From Paracoccaceae bacterium (GTDB lineage: Bacteria; Pseudomonadota; Alphaproteobacteria; Rhodobacterales; Rhodobacteraceae): 64,000 nucleotides of DNA. A program made the translations under genes and the position numbers. Positions 20,698 to 28,501 of the stretch are shown here, one piece after another; position 1 is the first letter of the stretch; every line of letters starts with the position of its first letter. The notes below the pieces were generated by a model. It did not search any database. It was given only the letters and a program-made list of their open reading frames with translations, and was not told where the DNA came from. The stretch is from assembly GCA_028097405.1 (NCBI GenBank), contig JAOHEK010000003.1, positions 1 through 64,000 on the forward strand, written 5' to 3'.

Positions 20698-21187
20698 TCC
20701 AATGAAAGAACCAACAAAACCGCGCCGCCGGTGGGTCATGCCACTGCTTTTCATCTCGCTGTCGCTGAACCTTCTTGTCGTGGGTGCGATTGTGGGCCGC
20801 TCGTTTGCGCCCGATGACCATCGCGGCAATAGGGACCGCGTTCCGGGGGCCTTGCGCAGCGTAATCGGCGAACCCTTCGTGCGCGCATTGGAACCCGATG
20901 ATCGACGCGCCCTTGTGGAAGACGTGCGCCGCGAAGCCCGAAAAATTCGTGAAAATCGCGAAAGTCTGCGCGGCCGTTTTGAGACCTTTTTGACAGCACT
21001 TCGCGCTGATCCCTTCGTGGCCGAAGATGTGAAGCGCCTTTTGCAAGAACAGCGGCAGGTCGCCCAAGGACGTCAGGAACTGGGTGAAACACTGCTGTTG
21101 AACAGATTGACCGAAATGGATGCAGCCGCCCGGGCTGCTTATGCAGACCGCTTGGAAAAATCGTTAAAAGCGCTCAGGAGACGCTGA
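20690..21187 (+). CDS. Periplasmic heavy-metal-sensor-like protein (CnrX/ZraP/CpxP-like)
   Basis: A 165-residue protein: a short basic N-terminus, one membrane anchor (about 16-36, MPLLFISLSLNLLVVGAIVG), and a mostly helical, charged periplasmic domain (VRREARKIRENRESLRGRFETFLTALRADPF, then LLQEQRQVAQGRQELGETLL). This layout fits the heavy-metal-resistance fold of CnrX and ZraP. No His/Cys cluster typical of a high-affinity site is visible, so metal binding is uncertain. The start overlaps the anti-sigma-like gene by 8 bp. The 3' end overlaps the convergent diguanylate cyclase gene by 14 bp. Confidence 0.8.
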   Translation: MSDPMKEPTKPRRRWVMPLLFISLSLNLLVVGAIVGRSFAPDDHRGNRDRVPGALRSVIGEPFVRALEPDDRRALVEDVRREARKIRENRESLRGRFETFLTALRADPFVAEDVKRLLQEQRQVAQGRQELGETLLLNRLTEMDAAARAAYADRLEKSLKALRRR

Positions 21188-22583
21188 ATTCCACGCGGTT
21201 CCGACCTGCACTTTTCGCGCGGTAAAGTGCTGCGTCAGCGGCGTCGAACAGCCGTTGAAGCGATACAGGATTACTAACCTCGGCCACATCGAAGGTACCG
21301 GTCTTAGCGGCCACTTCTCGTTCGCCCGGGTCGTGGCCAAAGCCGACGCCAATACTGGCGGTCACGCAGACCTCGACGCCGTTCTCAAGCATAATCGGAA
21401 CTTCGCCGATGGCAGACCGAAGCCGCTCTGCTGTCACCTCGCCTTCAATCGTATCTGTGTCCGGCAGCACGACCAGAAACTCTTCGCCACCATGACGCGA
21501 CACAAGATCGCCAGCCCTTAAGTTGTCTCGCAATCGCGCGGCCACTTCGCACAACACCCTGTCGCCAACCGGGTGGCCATGTTCGTCGTTGATGATTTTG
21601 AAGTGATCCAGATCGACCAGCATCAAGACATAACCACGGCTCTGATCGACCTCGCGCATCAGCAAATCAGCCAGATAAGCCTCGGCGTAGCGACGATTAT
21701 ACAACCCGGTCAACGGGTCTGTTGCCGCAAGCCGATAGCTTTGTTCGTCGGTCTGCCGCAGCGTGTCGCGCAGACGTTTTCGGCGCAGCATGTCATCAAT
21801 ACGGATCGCCAATTCGTCGCCGCTGGCTGTATCCGCCGCGATGTCGCTGGCCCCTAGGTTCAAGGCGCGGATCGCAAGGTCGGGTTTATCGGCTTGGTGT
21901 AGAACCAACACCGGTGCATGGCGCGAATGACTGCGAACCCGTAACTCGGGCAATAAGGTGTCCAGCGCCTCCTCATCCGAACCCGGCGCGAACAGATAGG
22001 CGTCGGGCTCGACGGCCGTCGTCGCACCGCGCAGCGCATCATCCAGACTAAGGATCTCAAGATTATGCGGCAAGGATCCGCGAATAATGTCGGGCAGGAT
22101 CACGGGCACATCATCCGCCATAACAAAAGCCACACAAGCAGGTGTGCCAAACGGATACGCCGCCTCGGCAAAACCGAAACTTGTGGCCGTAACGCGGCGG
22201 CGTTCGCATTCGCGTTCCGCATCGCCTTCCCGGATCAAGCTTCTGAGGCGCGCAAGCAGCAACGCATCCGGCGTAGAACGCGCCAGCATTTCGCGTGCGC
22301 CGTTGCGCAACGCCTGCAAGCGGCGAAGTGGCGAGGCATCTGCATCCAGGCAAAATACCGGCACGTCTGAAGCGATGCCCGTTCTTTTCAATGAGGCCAA
22401 TGCTTTAACAGGCTGTTCGTTGTATACTCCCAAGATGACAAGGTCAGGGTCCGGAAGATCGAACCGGGTCGCGTCGTGCGGGGTTTCAACTGTGACAACG
22501 TCATATTGAGCGGCTTCAAAAACGGCAGACAGCCGAATTCTGTTGGTTGGCACCGGATCGATAATTAGAAGGCACTTTGGCAT
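21174..22583 (-). CDS. PleD-like diguanylate cyclase with degenerate receiver domains
   Basis: A 469-residue protein with two N-terminal receiver-like domains (about 1-120 and 150-270) and a GGDEF domain (about 290-469) with RHGGEEF, DLDHFKIINDEHGHPVGD and YRAKSAGRN. It should make cyclic di-GMP from GTP. The first receiver keeps an acidic D10 (IIDPVPTNR), but its phospho-acceptor position reads LVILGVYN with Gly where Asp is expected. The second is also poor in receiver residues. Control is therefore probably not by classical phosphorylation. An RxxD-type inhibitory site is not obvious. The gene is divergent from the DUF3572 gene, as is common in alphaproteobacteria. Confidence 0.9.
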   Translation of the reverse strand: MPKCLLIIDPVPTNRIRLSAVFEAAQYDVVTVETPHDATRFDLPDPDLVILGVYNEQPVKALASLKRTGIASDVPVFCLDADASPLRRLQALRNGAREMLARSTPDALLLARLRSLIREGDAERECERRRVTATSFGFAEAAYPFGTPACVAFVMADDVPVILPDIIRGSLPHNLEILSLDDALRGATTAVEPDAYLFAPGSDEEALDTLLPELRVRSHSRHAPVLVLHQADKPDLAIRALNLGASDIAADTASGDELAIRIDDMLRRKRLRDTLRQTDEQSYRLAATDPLTGLYNRRYAEAYLADLLMREVDQSRGYVLMLVDLDHFKIINDEHGHPVGDRVLCEVAARLRDNLRAGDLVSRHGGEEFLVVLPDTDTIEGEVTAERLRSAIGEVPIMLENGVEVCVTASIGVGFGHDPGEREVAAKTGTFDVAEVSNPVSLQRLFDAADAALYRAKSAGRNRVEFSVS

Positions 22584-22665
22584 GAGTTATAATTTGCCTA
22601 AATTTCATGTTCCCGAATTCATTGTTTTCTCATAAGCGTTAACAAACCCTTTCCATGGATGAGAT

Positions 22666-22953
22666 ATGACACCTCTTACGCAGCAATCAGCCGAAATCGT
22701 GGCCCTTGAAGCACTGTCATGGTTGGTGGGAAACGATGACCTTTTGCCGGTATTTCTTGGATCTACAGGGGCCAGCGAGGCAGATCTTCGCCAACGATCA
22801 AAGGATCGTGAGTTCCTCGCATCGGTCTTAGATTTTTTGTTAATGGACGACGCTTGGATCGAAGCTTTCTGCCAAACGACAGACTACACTCCCGAATATC
22901 CGCTGCGCGCCCGCGCTGCCCTTCCGGGCGGTGCGGACGTCAACTGGACCTGA
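22666..22953 (+). CDS. DUF3572 family protein
   Basis: A 95-residue small acidic protein. The pattern AEIVALEALSWLVGNDDLLPVFLGSTGASEADLR and DPEFLASVLDFLLMDD-like core is the DUF3572 family, conserved in alphaproteobacteria beside pleD-type genes. Its function is unknown. No signal peptide or membrane segment is seen, so it is probably cytoplasmic. It is divergent from the diguanylate cyclase gene and its stop is only 2 bp from the convergent phaZ stop. Confidence 0.88.
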   Translation: MTPLTQQSAEIVALEALSWLVGNDDLLPVFLGSTGASEADLRQRSKDREFLASVLDFLLMDDAWIEAFCQTTDYTPEYPLRARAALPGGADVNWT

Positions 22954-22955
22954 TT

Positions 22956-24218
22956 TCAGGCTTTAAGCGCTTTTTTCTTTCGGCCGGTCGGTGTGTTCTG
23001 ATCAATGAAATTCAGAACCAACGGGCGGATGTTGTTGCGCCAGCTCTTACCCGCAAAAATACCGTAGTGTCCGGCACCGGGTTCAAGGTGGGCCGCTTTG
23101 AGTTTTTCCGGCAAACCGGTCAACAGGTCCAAGGCGGCCTCGCACTGTCCGGGTGCTGAAATGTCGTCGTTCTCACCCTCAACCGTTTTCACGGCGACAT
23201 TGGTGATCGCCCCGATATCAACTTCACGGCCATCGACAATAAAGGCGTTCCGCGCGATCTCTCGGTCTTTGAATATACGCTCGACAGTGGACAGATAAAA
23301 TTCGGCCGTCATGTCCATAACCGCCAGATATTCATCGTAGAATTTATTATGCTTGTCGTGGTCACCGCCTTCACCCTTGGCGACCCGCATGATCTGATCG
23401 GTAAAGGCGCGGGAATGCGTTTCGCTATTCATCGACATGAACGATGCCAGTTGCACCATCCCCGGATAAACCTTTCGGCCGACACCCGCATATTTGAACC
23501 CAACCCGCTGAATGATCGATTGTTCCAATTGGCCCATGGTCACACGGCGCCCAAAATCCGTGACATCGGTCGCAGCCGCATCAGGATCAATCGGACCGCC
23601 GATCAAAGTCAGTGTTCTGGGTTGTGCTTTGGGATCCTCAGCAGCAAGATAAGCCGTCGCAGCAAGCGCCAAAGGGGCCGGCTGACACACAGCCACCACA
23701 TTGATCGATGGTCCAAGATGGCGAAAGAAATCAGCCAGATAGAGCGTATAATCCTCAACGTCGAACTTGCCCATGCTGACGGGAATATCCCGCGCGTTGT
23801 GCCAATCGGTGATCCAGACCTCGCAATCCGGCAAAAGGCTTTGAACAGTAGACCGCAGCAACGTCGCATAATGACCAGACATTGGCGCCACCAGAAGTAT
23901 ACGGCGGCGTTTTTCGGGGCGTCCATGAACGTGAAACCGGATCAGATCGCCAAACGGTCGCTCCACTTCGGATTCAACAGTCACAAGATGATCACGTCCG
24001 TCTGATCCCACAACAGAATCGATGCCCCAATCCGGTTTGGTAACCATGCGCGCAAAACTTCGTTCCGTCACGTCGCCCCAAGCCGCCATCATATTGATCG
24101 CAGGATTAGGCACGCCGCCCCAAACCGGATAGGATGCCATGGCTGACGCCGTTGCTCCGAACCATTGGTTTGTGTTACGAATTGTGTCTATCAGATCATA
24201 GGACATCATATGTCGCAT
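22956..24218 (-). CDS. phaZ: Intracellular polyhydroxybutyrate depolymerase
   Basis: A 420-residue alpha/beta hydrolase that mobilises PHB granules. The lipase-box-like element is VAVCQPAP with Cys178 as the probable nucleophile, matching Cys183 of Ralstonia PhaZ1 (established). The catalytic His is likely in GAGHYGIFAG. WITDWHNARDIP and LIGGPIDP are family features. The ATG at 24218 has GGGAG 7 nt upstream; an ATG 87 bp upstream is in the same frame but lies in the phaC promoter region. It is divergent from phaC with about 100 bp between, and is probably controlled with it. Confidence 0.94.
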   Translation of the reverse strand: MRHMMSYDLIDTIRNTNQWFGATASAMASYPVWGGVPNPAINMMAAWGDVTERSFARMVTKPDWGIDSVVGSDGRDHLVTVESEVERPFGDLIRFHVHGRPEKRRRILLVAPMSGHYATLLRSTVQSLLPDCEVWITDWHNARDIPVSMGKFDVEDYTLYLADFFRHLGPSINVVAVCQPAPLALAATAYLAAEDPKAQPRTLTLIGGPIDPDAAATDVTDFGRRVTMGQLEQSIIQRVGFKYAGVGRKVYPGMVQLASFMSMNSETHSRAFTDQIMRVAKGEGGDHDKHNKFYDEYLAVMDMTAEFYLSTVERIFKDREIARNAFIVDGREVDIGAITNVAVKTVEGENDDISAPGQCEAALDLLTGLPEKLKAAHLEPGAGHYGIFAGKSWRNNIRPLVLNFIDQNTPTGRKKKALKA

Positions 24219-24293
24219 GCGCAATCTCCCAGCCATATCGAGCCAAAACGCCGCTTGGAAACACACGACTTGCACCATTACAAAGGCTCGATG

Positions 24294-24305
24294 CTGCAGG
24301 TGCAA
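24294..24305. promoter_or_regulatory. Candidate PhaR-type operator before phaC
   Basis: CTGC-AGGT-GCAA lies 20 bp upstream of the phaC ATG. It matches the TGC/GCA dyad (CTGC-N3/4-GCAG) described for PhaR in Rhodobacter and Paracoccus, with the last base differing. The same variant, CTGC-N4-GCAA, occurs at 26209 before phaP. Confidence 0.45.
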
Positions 24306-24325
24306 AGTAAGACGGATAATCGCCT

Positions 24326-26128
24326 ATGACAACTAAAGAAAACGATAACTCTGTGGAAAACCTGGAAGTGTTGAACGCAAACCTCGCCCGGATTGAGGAA
24401 TTGTCGCAAAGATTAGTGGCATCTATGTTCAATAAAAAAGAGATGAATCCCGGTCTTCAGGGCCCCGGACAGGACCTTTTTGAAAAAGCGGCCGCTGCCT
24501 ATACTTCGGGCGTGATGGCCGATCCGTCGCGTCTTTTTGAAAGTCAGGTCGAATTCTGGGGTAAATCTCTCACCCAATATATGGCAGTGCAGCAAAATCT
24601 GATGCAGGGCATTCTTGCGCCGCCAGAAGACAACACACCGCCCGACCCTAGGTTTTCTACTCCCCTGTGGGACGAACACCCCTATTTCAACTTGATAAAG
24701 CAACAATACCTAAACTCTGCCGAAGCAATTTCTGACGCGGTCGAAGGTTTGGATGATCTGGAAGAACGGGATCACAAACGTCTGAAATACTTCACCCAGC
24801 AAATCGTAGACATGATGAGCCCGACCAATTTTCTGGGCACCAATCCCGAAGCTTTGACCCGCGCCGTTGAAACGAACGGACAGTCTTTGGTCAACGGTTT
24901 GGAAAATCTGGTCCGCGATGTCGAAAATTCAGATGGCGAGTTGATGGTAACCCTCGCAGACAAATCCGCCTTCGAAGTTGGCCGCAACATCGGAACCACC
25001 GAAGGTTCAGTCGTGTTCCGCAACGAGATCATCGAGTTGATCCAATACGCACCAACCACCGAAACTGTGCACAAAACCCCGCTGATTATCTTTCCGCCTT
25101 GGATCAACCGATTCTACATTCTGGACCTGAAAGAAAAGAACAGCCTGATCAAATGGATCGTCGATCAGGGTTATACGCTGTTCGTGGCCTCATGGAAAAA
25201 CCCGGATCAAAGCTACCGCGATTTCGGCATAGATGATTACGTCGAAAAGGGCTTTCTGACTGCCATCGATCAGGTCAAGGCAATCACTGGCGAAAAGCAG
25301 GTGAACGCCGTCGGCTATTGTATCGCTGGCACCACACTGTCGATGACCCTTGGGCTATTGGAAAAACGTGGCGACAAATCGGTAAAGTCGGCAACCTTCT
25401 TCACCACGCTCACGGATTTCTCTGATCAAGGCGAATTCGGCGTCTTCCTGACGGATGACTTCGTGGATGCCATTGAAGAGCAAGCCAATCGCGTGGGTAT
25501 TCTGGAATACTTCATCATGAGCCGGACGTTCAGTTACCTGCGCGCGAACGATCTGATCTACGGCCCCGCGATCCGAAGCTATATGCTTGGCGAAGCGCCC
25601 CCAGCCTTCGACCTATTATACTGGAACGGTGACGGCACCCATCTGCCAGCCGCGATGCTGATGGAATATCTCCGTGGCCTCTGTCAGCAAAACCGTTTCG
25701 CAAACGAAGGGTTCGAGGTTTTGGGCGAGACGGTAACAGTCAAAGACGTCAAAGTTCCCGTCTGTTCGATCGCCTGCGAAACTGATCACATCGCTGCCTG
25801 GTCGTCGTGCTACAACGGCTTTCGTGATCTGGGTAGCCGCTCAAAGACGTTCCTATTATCGGAATCAGGCCATATCGCTGGCATCGTAAACCCCCCGTCT
25901 AAGAAAAAGTACGGACACTACACCAACACAGACATGAAGGGCACGCCGGAAGCTTGGCAGTCTGACGCAGATTTCAACGACGGCAGCTGGTGGCCAACAT
26001 GGGAAGCATGGCTGAAATCTCGATCGGGCAAAATGATTCCAGCGCGGATTCCTGGCCAAGAGAAATTACACCCGATTTTGGGTCCAGCCCCAGGAACTTA
26101 CGTCAAAGAAACCATCAAAGTCAGCTAA
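24326..26128 (+). CDS. phaC: Class I polyhydroxyalkanoate synthase
   Basis: A 600-residue enzyme that polymerises (R)-3-hydroxyacyl-CoA into PHB granules. The lipase-like box is GYCIAGT with nucleophile Cys332. Asp487 (CETDHIAAW) and His516 (ESGHIAGIVNPP) complete the triad. FPPWINRFYILDL and SWKNPDQSYRDFGIDDY are class I signatures, and the length is typical. It is divergent from phaZ and followed 134 bp later by phaP, the usual Rhodobacterales order. No strong Shine-Dalgarno is seen before the ATG. Confidence 0.97.
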   Translation: MTTKENDNSVENLEVLNANLARIEELSQRLVASMFNKKEMNPGLQGPGQDLFEKAAAAYTSGVMADPSRLFESQVEFWGKSLTQYMAVQQNLMQGILAPPEDNTPPDPRFSTPLWDEHPYFNLIKQQYLNSAEAISDAVEGLDDLEERDHKRLKYFTQQIVDMMSPTNFLGTNPEALTRAVETNGQSLVNGLENLVRDVENSDGELMVTLADKSAFEVGRNIGTTEGSVVFRNEIIELIQYAPTTETVHKTPLIIFPPWINRFYILDLKEKNSLIKWIVDQGYTLFVASWKNPDQSYRDFGIDDYVEKGFLTAIDQVKAITGEKQVNAVGYCIAGTTLSMTLGLLEKRGDKSVKSATFFTTLTDFSDQGEFGVFLTDDFVDAIEEQANRVGILEYFIMSRTFSYLRANDLIYGPAIRSYMLGEAPPAFDLLYWNGDGTHLPAAMLMEYLRGLCQQNRFANEGFEVLGETVTVKDVKVPVCSIACETDHIAAWSSCYNGFRDLGSRSKTFLLSESGHIAGIVNPPSKKKYGHYTNTDMKGTPEAWQSDADFNDGSWWPTWEAWLKSRSGKMIPARIPGQEKLHPILGPAPGTYVKETIKVS

Positions 26129-26157
26129 TATGCTGATTTAAAAGCAAAAGAATTTTG

Positions 26158-26168
26158 CTGCGGTGCAG
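26158..26168. promoter_or_regulatory. Candidate PhaR operator 1 before phaP
   Basis: CTGC-GGT-GCAG is a perfect CTGC-N3-GCAG dyad, about 95 bp before the phaP ATG. Confidence 0.65.
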
Positions 26169-26185
26169 AATAAACTCTTGTAATG

Positions 26186-26196
26186 CTGCACTGCAG
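26186..26196. promoter_or_regulatory. Candidate PhaR operator 2 before phaP
   Basis: CTGC-ACT-GCAG is a second perfect CTGC-N3-GCAG dyad, 28 bp centre to centre from the first. A weaker third copy, CTGC-ATAC-GCAA, lies at 26209-26220. Confidence 0.65.
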
Positions 26197-26208
26197 CGGC
26201 TATCTATG

Positions 26209-26220
26209 CTGCATACGCAA
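26209..26220. promoter_or_regulatory. Weak third PhaR-like dyad before phaP
   Basis: CTGC-ATAC-GCAA differs in one base from the CTGC-N4-GCAG form and equals the pattern before phaC. Confidence 0.4.
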
Positions 26221-26262
26221 ACGGGCGGGTTTTTCCCGCCATCCCTTTGATGGAGAGAGACC

Positions 26263-26709
26263 ATGGCTAAAGCTACAACAGACTACACAAGCATGATGAA
26301 AGACATGATGGGCGCATTCCCGGTTGATACCGCCGCGTTCCAAGATGCTTTCAAGTCGCAGACCGCTTTCGCTGACAAAATGTCAAAAGTCGTTCTGGAA
26401 GCTGCTGAGAAATCAACCGAGATTTCCGCAGGCTGGACGAAAGCAACAATCGGCAAAATGGGCGTTGTAACCAACCCTAAAGCCGAAGCTGCTGACTATT
26501 CGAAGGCGTTGACTGACTTCGCTTCGACACAAGCCGAGATGAGCGCTGAATCAATGGCCTCTTTCGCTGAAGTCGCCAAGAAAGTTCAGATGGAAACAGT
26601 TGAACTGATGATGGCTGCTGGCAAAGACGTAGGCGAAGACGCTCAGAAAGCTGTCAAGAAAGCGACTGACGAAATGACTGCTGCCGCTAAGAAAGCGACT
26701 GCTAAGTAA
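26263..26709 (+). CDS. phaP: Phasin (PHB granule-associated protein)
   Basis: A 148-residue, Ala/Lys-rich, predicted all-helical protein without a signal peptide or membrane span, and with a Lys/Ala tail (KKATDEMTAAAKKATAK). This composition and the position after phaC identify it as a phasin, which coats PHB granules. GATGGAGAGAGACC precedes the ATG. Operators 40-105 bp upstream suggest PhaR repression released by PHB. A strong terminator follows. Confidence 0.92.
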   Translation: MAKATTDYTSMMKDMMGAFPVDTAAFQDAFKSQTAFADKMSKVVLEAAEKSTEISAGWTKATIGKMGVVTNPKAEAADYSKALTDFASTQAEMSAESMASFAEVAKKVQMETVELMMAAGKDVGEDAQKAVKKATDEMTAAAKKATAK

Positions 26710-26776
26710 GACGAGTTTTTAGTAAGTAATACCAGTTTTCAAATTGCCAACGACCTCCCTGTTGGCATCTTACTTT

Positions 26777-26803
26777 GGCGGGCCCTAGTGGCCCGCCTTT
26801 TTT
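26777..26803 (+). terminator. Intrinsic terminator of phaP
   Basis: Stem GGCGGGCC (26777-26784) with GGCCCGCC (26790-26797) on a 5-nt loop, followed by six T. Confidence 0.92.
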
Positions 26804-27129
26804 ATGCATGATGACTGGTGCCAGATTTTGATTGGCTTGCCGCTTCGCTCCGAATGACACCCCGCAGCATATTAGAAATGTACTCAATTTGGTTAAATTG
26901 CACTTGATGCTTCTCTACGGATATTGGTTGGAAAACGTCGAAACTTATCACACCTGAACCGATGCACGTCCGCCGAAAATCTAGCCCATCAGTGATCTAG
27001 GGTTGCGCGGTCGGTTGAATGGCTGCCCATAAAATGACTGTCTTCCCGACGGTAAGGACAAACTGGTTCTTCCAAAAAGGGCTGCTCCACGATATAGAAC
27101 AAAAAACACGACCTAAACGGGCAGAACCA
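26804..27129. other. Gene-free stretch where phaR is usually found
   Basis: No convincing gene is seen between the phaP terminator and mipZ. In related genomes phaR (about 190 residues) usually follows phaP, but this gap is too short to hold it and shows no related fragment. The stretch 27019-27129 is open in the mipZ frame but has atypical codons. Confidence 0.6.
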
Positions 27130-27939
27130 TTGGCGCATATTATCGTCGTCGGGAACGAAAAAGGTGGCGCGGGCAAATCAACCGTGTCGATGCATATTGC
27201 AACATCCCTCGTTCGGTTGAACCATACGGTTGGTGTTCTTGATCTGGATCTGCGGCAGCGCAGCTTTGGACGCTATATCGACAACCGAAACAAGTTCATG
27301 GAAGCCGAGCAGATTGATCTGCCCTGCCCTGTGTATCGCGACTTGCCAACGATCTCGCCGGACAGTCTTGCTCCCGGTGAAAATCTCTATGACCAACGCC
27401 TGTCCGCCGCAGTGACCGGGCTTGAACGCGACGTCGAGTTTATTCTGATCGATTGCCCCGGCTCGCATACGCGGCTTAGTCAGGTTGCCCATTCCCTTGC
27501 CGATACGCTGGTCACACCGCTGAATGACAGCTTCGTGGATTTCGACTTGCTGGCGCAGACCGATCCGCGCACCGGCAAAGTGCTTGCCCCATCGGTCTAT
27601 GCGGAAATGGTCTGGAACGCCCGACAACTTCGCGCGCAGGCTGGACTGGAACCGATTGACTGGGTGGTGGTGCGCAACCGTGTCGGCGCTCAGGCGATGC
27701 ATAACAAGAAGAAGATGGCCGAAGCGGTCGAAACCCTTGCAAAGCGCATCGGATTTCGCGTTGCGCCGGGATTCGCAGAACGGGTGATCTTTCGCGAACT
27801 TTTCCCACGCGGCCTGACACTGTTGGATTTGCGGGACATCGGCATTCAAAACCTGAACCTGTCGAACGTGGCGGCCCGTCAGGAACTGCGCGAGTTGGTC
27901 AAATCACTTCGGCTGCCGGGCGTTACTGTCGACTTTTGA
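27130..27939 (+). CDS. mipZ: MipZ/ParA-family division-plane positioning ATPase
   Basis: A 269-residue P-loop ATPase of the MipZ group, which in Caulobacter forms a polar gradient that keeps FtsZ at midcell. AHIIVVGNEKGGAGKSTVSMHIA is the deviant Walker A region, VLDLDLRQRSFGRYIDNR follows, FILIDCPGSHTRLSQVAHSLADTLVTPLNDSFVDFDLLAQ is the switch region, and the KK-rich RNRVGAQAMHNKKKMAEAV is typical of MipZ. Homologs begin at this AHIIVVG, which here is preceded by TTG (27130), so I chose TTG. An ATG at 27019 would add 37 residues with unlikely codons. No strong Shine-Dalgarno is seen for either. Confidence 0.85.
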   Translation: MAHIIVVGNEKGGAGKSTVSMHIATSLVRLNHTVGVLDLDLRQRSFGRYIDNRNKFMEAEQIDLPCPVYRDLPTISPDSLAPGENLYDQRLSAAVTGLERDVEFILIDCPGSHTRLSQVAHSLADTLVTPLNDSFVDFDLLAQTDPRTGKVLAPSVYAEMVWNARQLRAQAGLEPIDWVVVRNRVGAQAMHNKKKMAEAVETLAKRIGFRVAPGFAERVIFRELFPRGLTLLDLRDIGIQNLNLSNVAARQELRELVKSLRLPGVTVDF

Positions 27940-28402
27940 CAGGTCGAATGGCTTTCACGGCCCCTTGCGCGAACTGCGTCACCACCCGTGAAACACGCCG
28001 TCTTCGCGACGTAGAGTCGGTTGCAGCAGCATCTTCGACGCCAATTTCTTCCTGCGTCCGAATGGGCTGAAACGCATCAGATTGTACCGTATCCGATGGT
28101 TCCGCCCCTTTAGCCAAGGTTTTTTGCGACTTTGTGAGCCAGGAAAACGGCCGGTACTTAAGACAGGCCGTCACCAACATCAAAGCAAAGGATAGGAACA
28201 GCAGGGTTTGACGCAAAGCTTCATATTCGCCGATCGCATCGGGCGAATTCGCATCTACGCCACCCATCTGGCTCAAGGCCAAATTAGCCCTCACCTGATC
28301 CAGATGATAACCAATCAGAATCCAGCCCGCGAAGCAAAACATCGCGGTTAAGGCCCACAAACGCGGCGAAGACAGGAAGAGTCGTGTCGTTCTGAGCACC
28401 AA
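27923..28402 (-). CDS. Two-span membrane protein of unknown function
   Basis: A 159-residue protein not assigned to a family. Hydrophobic segments at about 12-32 (LWALTAMFCFAGWILIGYHL) and 64-82 (TLLFLSFALMLVTACL) flank a short loop, followed by a polar, partly basic C-terminal tail (STSRRRRVSRVVTQFAQ). The start is TTG or GTG (28402 or 28399); no ATG fits. The stop overlaps mipZ by 17 bp on the opposite strand. Confidence 0.6.
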   Translation of the reverse strand: MVLRTTRLFLSSPRLWALTAMFCFAGWILIGYHLDQVRANLALSQMGGVDANSPDAIGEYEALRQTLLFLSFALMLVTACLKYRPFSWLTKSQKTLAKGAEPSDTVQSDAFQPIRTQEEIGVEDAAATDSTSRRRRVSRVVTQFAQGAVKAIRPVKSRQ

Positions 28403-28501
28403 ATTTCCAAACTGAGGACATCATTCTAGACCCCAGACAATCGAGATCTAAATGGGCCGTTTCGTGGCGCTTTCAGGGTCCTTTGGTGCGAAGATCGCGC
28501 C

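Noticed and set aside
26710..27018. A phaR remnant after phaP
   Set aside because: No frame in this stretch resembles PhaR, and the gap is too short for it.
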